Positions 6,849-7,375 of a stretch of DNA of 7,375 nucleotides are shown here, one piece after another. The notes below the pieces were generated by a model that saw only the letters and a program-made list of their open reading frames with translations, had not been told where the DNA came from and did not search any database. The stretch comes from Bacilli bacterium. GTDB taxonomy: Bacteria > Bacillota_I > Bacilli_A > Haloplasmatales > Haloplasmataceae. Made by a program: the position numbers and the translations under genes. Each line of letters opens with the position of its first letter. Position 1 is the stretch's first letter. The stretch lies in NCBI GenBank assembly GCA_012513195.1, contig JAAZCR010000220.1, positions 1 through 7,375 on the forward strand, in the 5' to 3' direction.

Positions 6849-7286
6849 TTAATCTAGTATTTCTATATGTTTTTTAACTATTTCTTCTCTTTGAGTAAAC
6901 ATACTTTCTAATATCATTAATAACATTATTGCTAATGATTTAACTTCTGTTATAACATTACTTGGTATCCTAATGGTTGCTTTTATATGACATATTTGAT
7001 TTCTTAATGATTTATTATTGTTATTATCTATATATAAATAGCATAATGATTGATATATCTCATAGCCTAATAACTCTGTTAATATATCTTTATTTTTATT
7101 TAAAATCTCGTTCATTGTCCTATAAGTTCCTTGAGAATAATGTTCTATATCAGAGTTTGGTTCCAAGGAAAGTATCTCAACTATTATTCTCTCAATTAAT
7201 GGAAAAAGATATAATAATGATTCAGCTTTATCATTGCGTAAAACTATTAAAAAATCATTTTTAATAAATGGAAAATATTTAAACAT
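6849..7286 (-). CDS. Uncharacterised HEPN-like / 'LRN..H' protein, possibly a C-terminal remnant
   Basis: A 145-residue, mostly helical protein, convergent with the third methyltransferase and only 28 bases from it. SLRNQICH at residues 93-100 contains R95-N96-x3-H100, the form of the HEPN ribonuclease signature, also seen at the C-terminus of DUF4209-type proteins as 'LRNxxAHG'. Here Ile replaces the usual Gly after His. The preceding layout (LFPLIERIIVEIL, then YRTMNEIL, then ILTELLGYEIYQSLCYLYID) resembles that domain's helices. The ATG at 7286 has only a weak GAG upstream. The frame stays open a further 23 codons, to a stop at 7356-7358, with no other start codon. This may be the surviving end of a larger protein whose front was lost. 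It could equally be a short complete gene. Role in defence is inferred from motif and neighbourhood only. Confidence 0.55.
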   Translation of the reverse strand: MFKYFPFIKNDFLIVLRNDKAESLLYLFPLIERIIVEILSLEPNSDIEHYSQGTYRTMNEILNKNKDILTELLGYEIYQSLCYLYIDNNNNKSLRNQICHIKATIRIPSNVITEVKSLAIMLLMILESMFTQREEIVKKHIEILD

Positions 7287-7375
7287 AGTTATAGTCTCAA
7301 GTAGTGGTGTAAATTTCGTGGAGGCTAATTGACAAAAGTAACCACGATATGATTTCTACTTTATTAGGGAAACAA
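7287..7375. other. Window edge, no gene called
   Basis: Contains a 9-base imperfect inverted repeat (ATTTCGTGG near 7310 and CCACGATAT near 7342), and a plus-strand frame open to the window end that reads SWRLIDKSNHDMISTLLGKQ. It is too short to tell a gene start from chance. The minus-strand frame here continues the HEPN-like protein upstream of its ATG for 23 codons. Confidence 0.3.

Noticed and set aside
6977..7264. 95-codon plus-strand open frame opposite the HEPN-like gene
   Set aside because: The minus-strand protein has structured helices and the RN-x3-H motif, while the plus-strand translation is Tyr/Leu/Ile-rich without pattern or ribosome binding site.
1..7375. CRISPR array, tRNA, rRNA or IS element
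   Set aside because: No spaced direct repeats of suitable length, no cloverleaf-like sequence with TTCRA-type arm, and no transposase motifs or terminal repeats with target duplication were found on reading both strands.

Overview
The window comes from a low-GC bacterium, most likely a Bacillota (Firmicutes) relative. The evidence is the strongly AT-rich DNA, the good GGAGG-type ribosome binding sites, a YchF protein very like the Bacillus YyaF type, and a restriction-modification operon of the streptococcal DpnII type. The code is standard: TAA, TAG and TGA all end genes, and tryptophan is TGG. The genus cannot be told from the sequence.

Layout. (1) 22-1122: the housekeeping ATPase gene ychF, closed by a clear intrinsic terminator (1172-1217). 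(2) 1218-3176: a much more AT-rich stretch holding the remains of a two-gene locus that I read as a decayed Kiwa-type anti-phage system. A KwaB-like (DUF4868) gene, 1634-2542, is cut by two in-frame stop codons (1808-1810 and 2303-2305). The KwaA-like membrane protein gene after it, 2594-3176, carries a one-base frameshift near 2612-2615. Short ORFs seen here are pieces of these two genes. (3) 3177-3570: a non-coding stretch with a hairpin, a dyad and an extended -10 promoter. (4) 3571-6057: a tight operon of dpnM (double-strand GATC adenine methyltransferase), dpnA (second GATC adenine methyltransferase) and the DpnII-type GATC endonuclease. (5) 6057-6820: a perfect 17-bp hairpin whose 3' arm contains the ribosome binding site of a third adenine methyltransferase related to DpnA. 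(6) 6849-7286, minus strand: a small protein with an RN-x3-H motif of the HEPN / 'LRN..H' kind, possibly the C-terminal remnant of a larger defence protein. The last 89 bases hold no gene I can call.

Taken together this is a small defence island beside a core gene. The restriction-modification system looks intact. DpnM and DpnA would protect host GATC sites, DpnA probably also unpaired or incoming DNA, and the endonuclease would cut unmethylated GATC. The Kiwa-like pair looks inactivated. The points most worth checking are the third methyltransferase with its hidden ribosome binding site, and the pattern of damage in the Kiwa-like locus.
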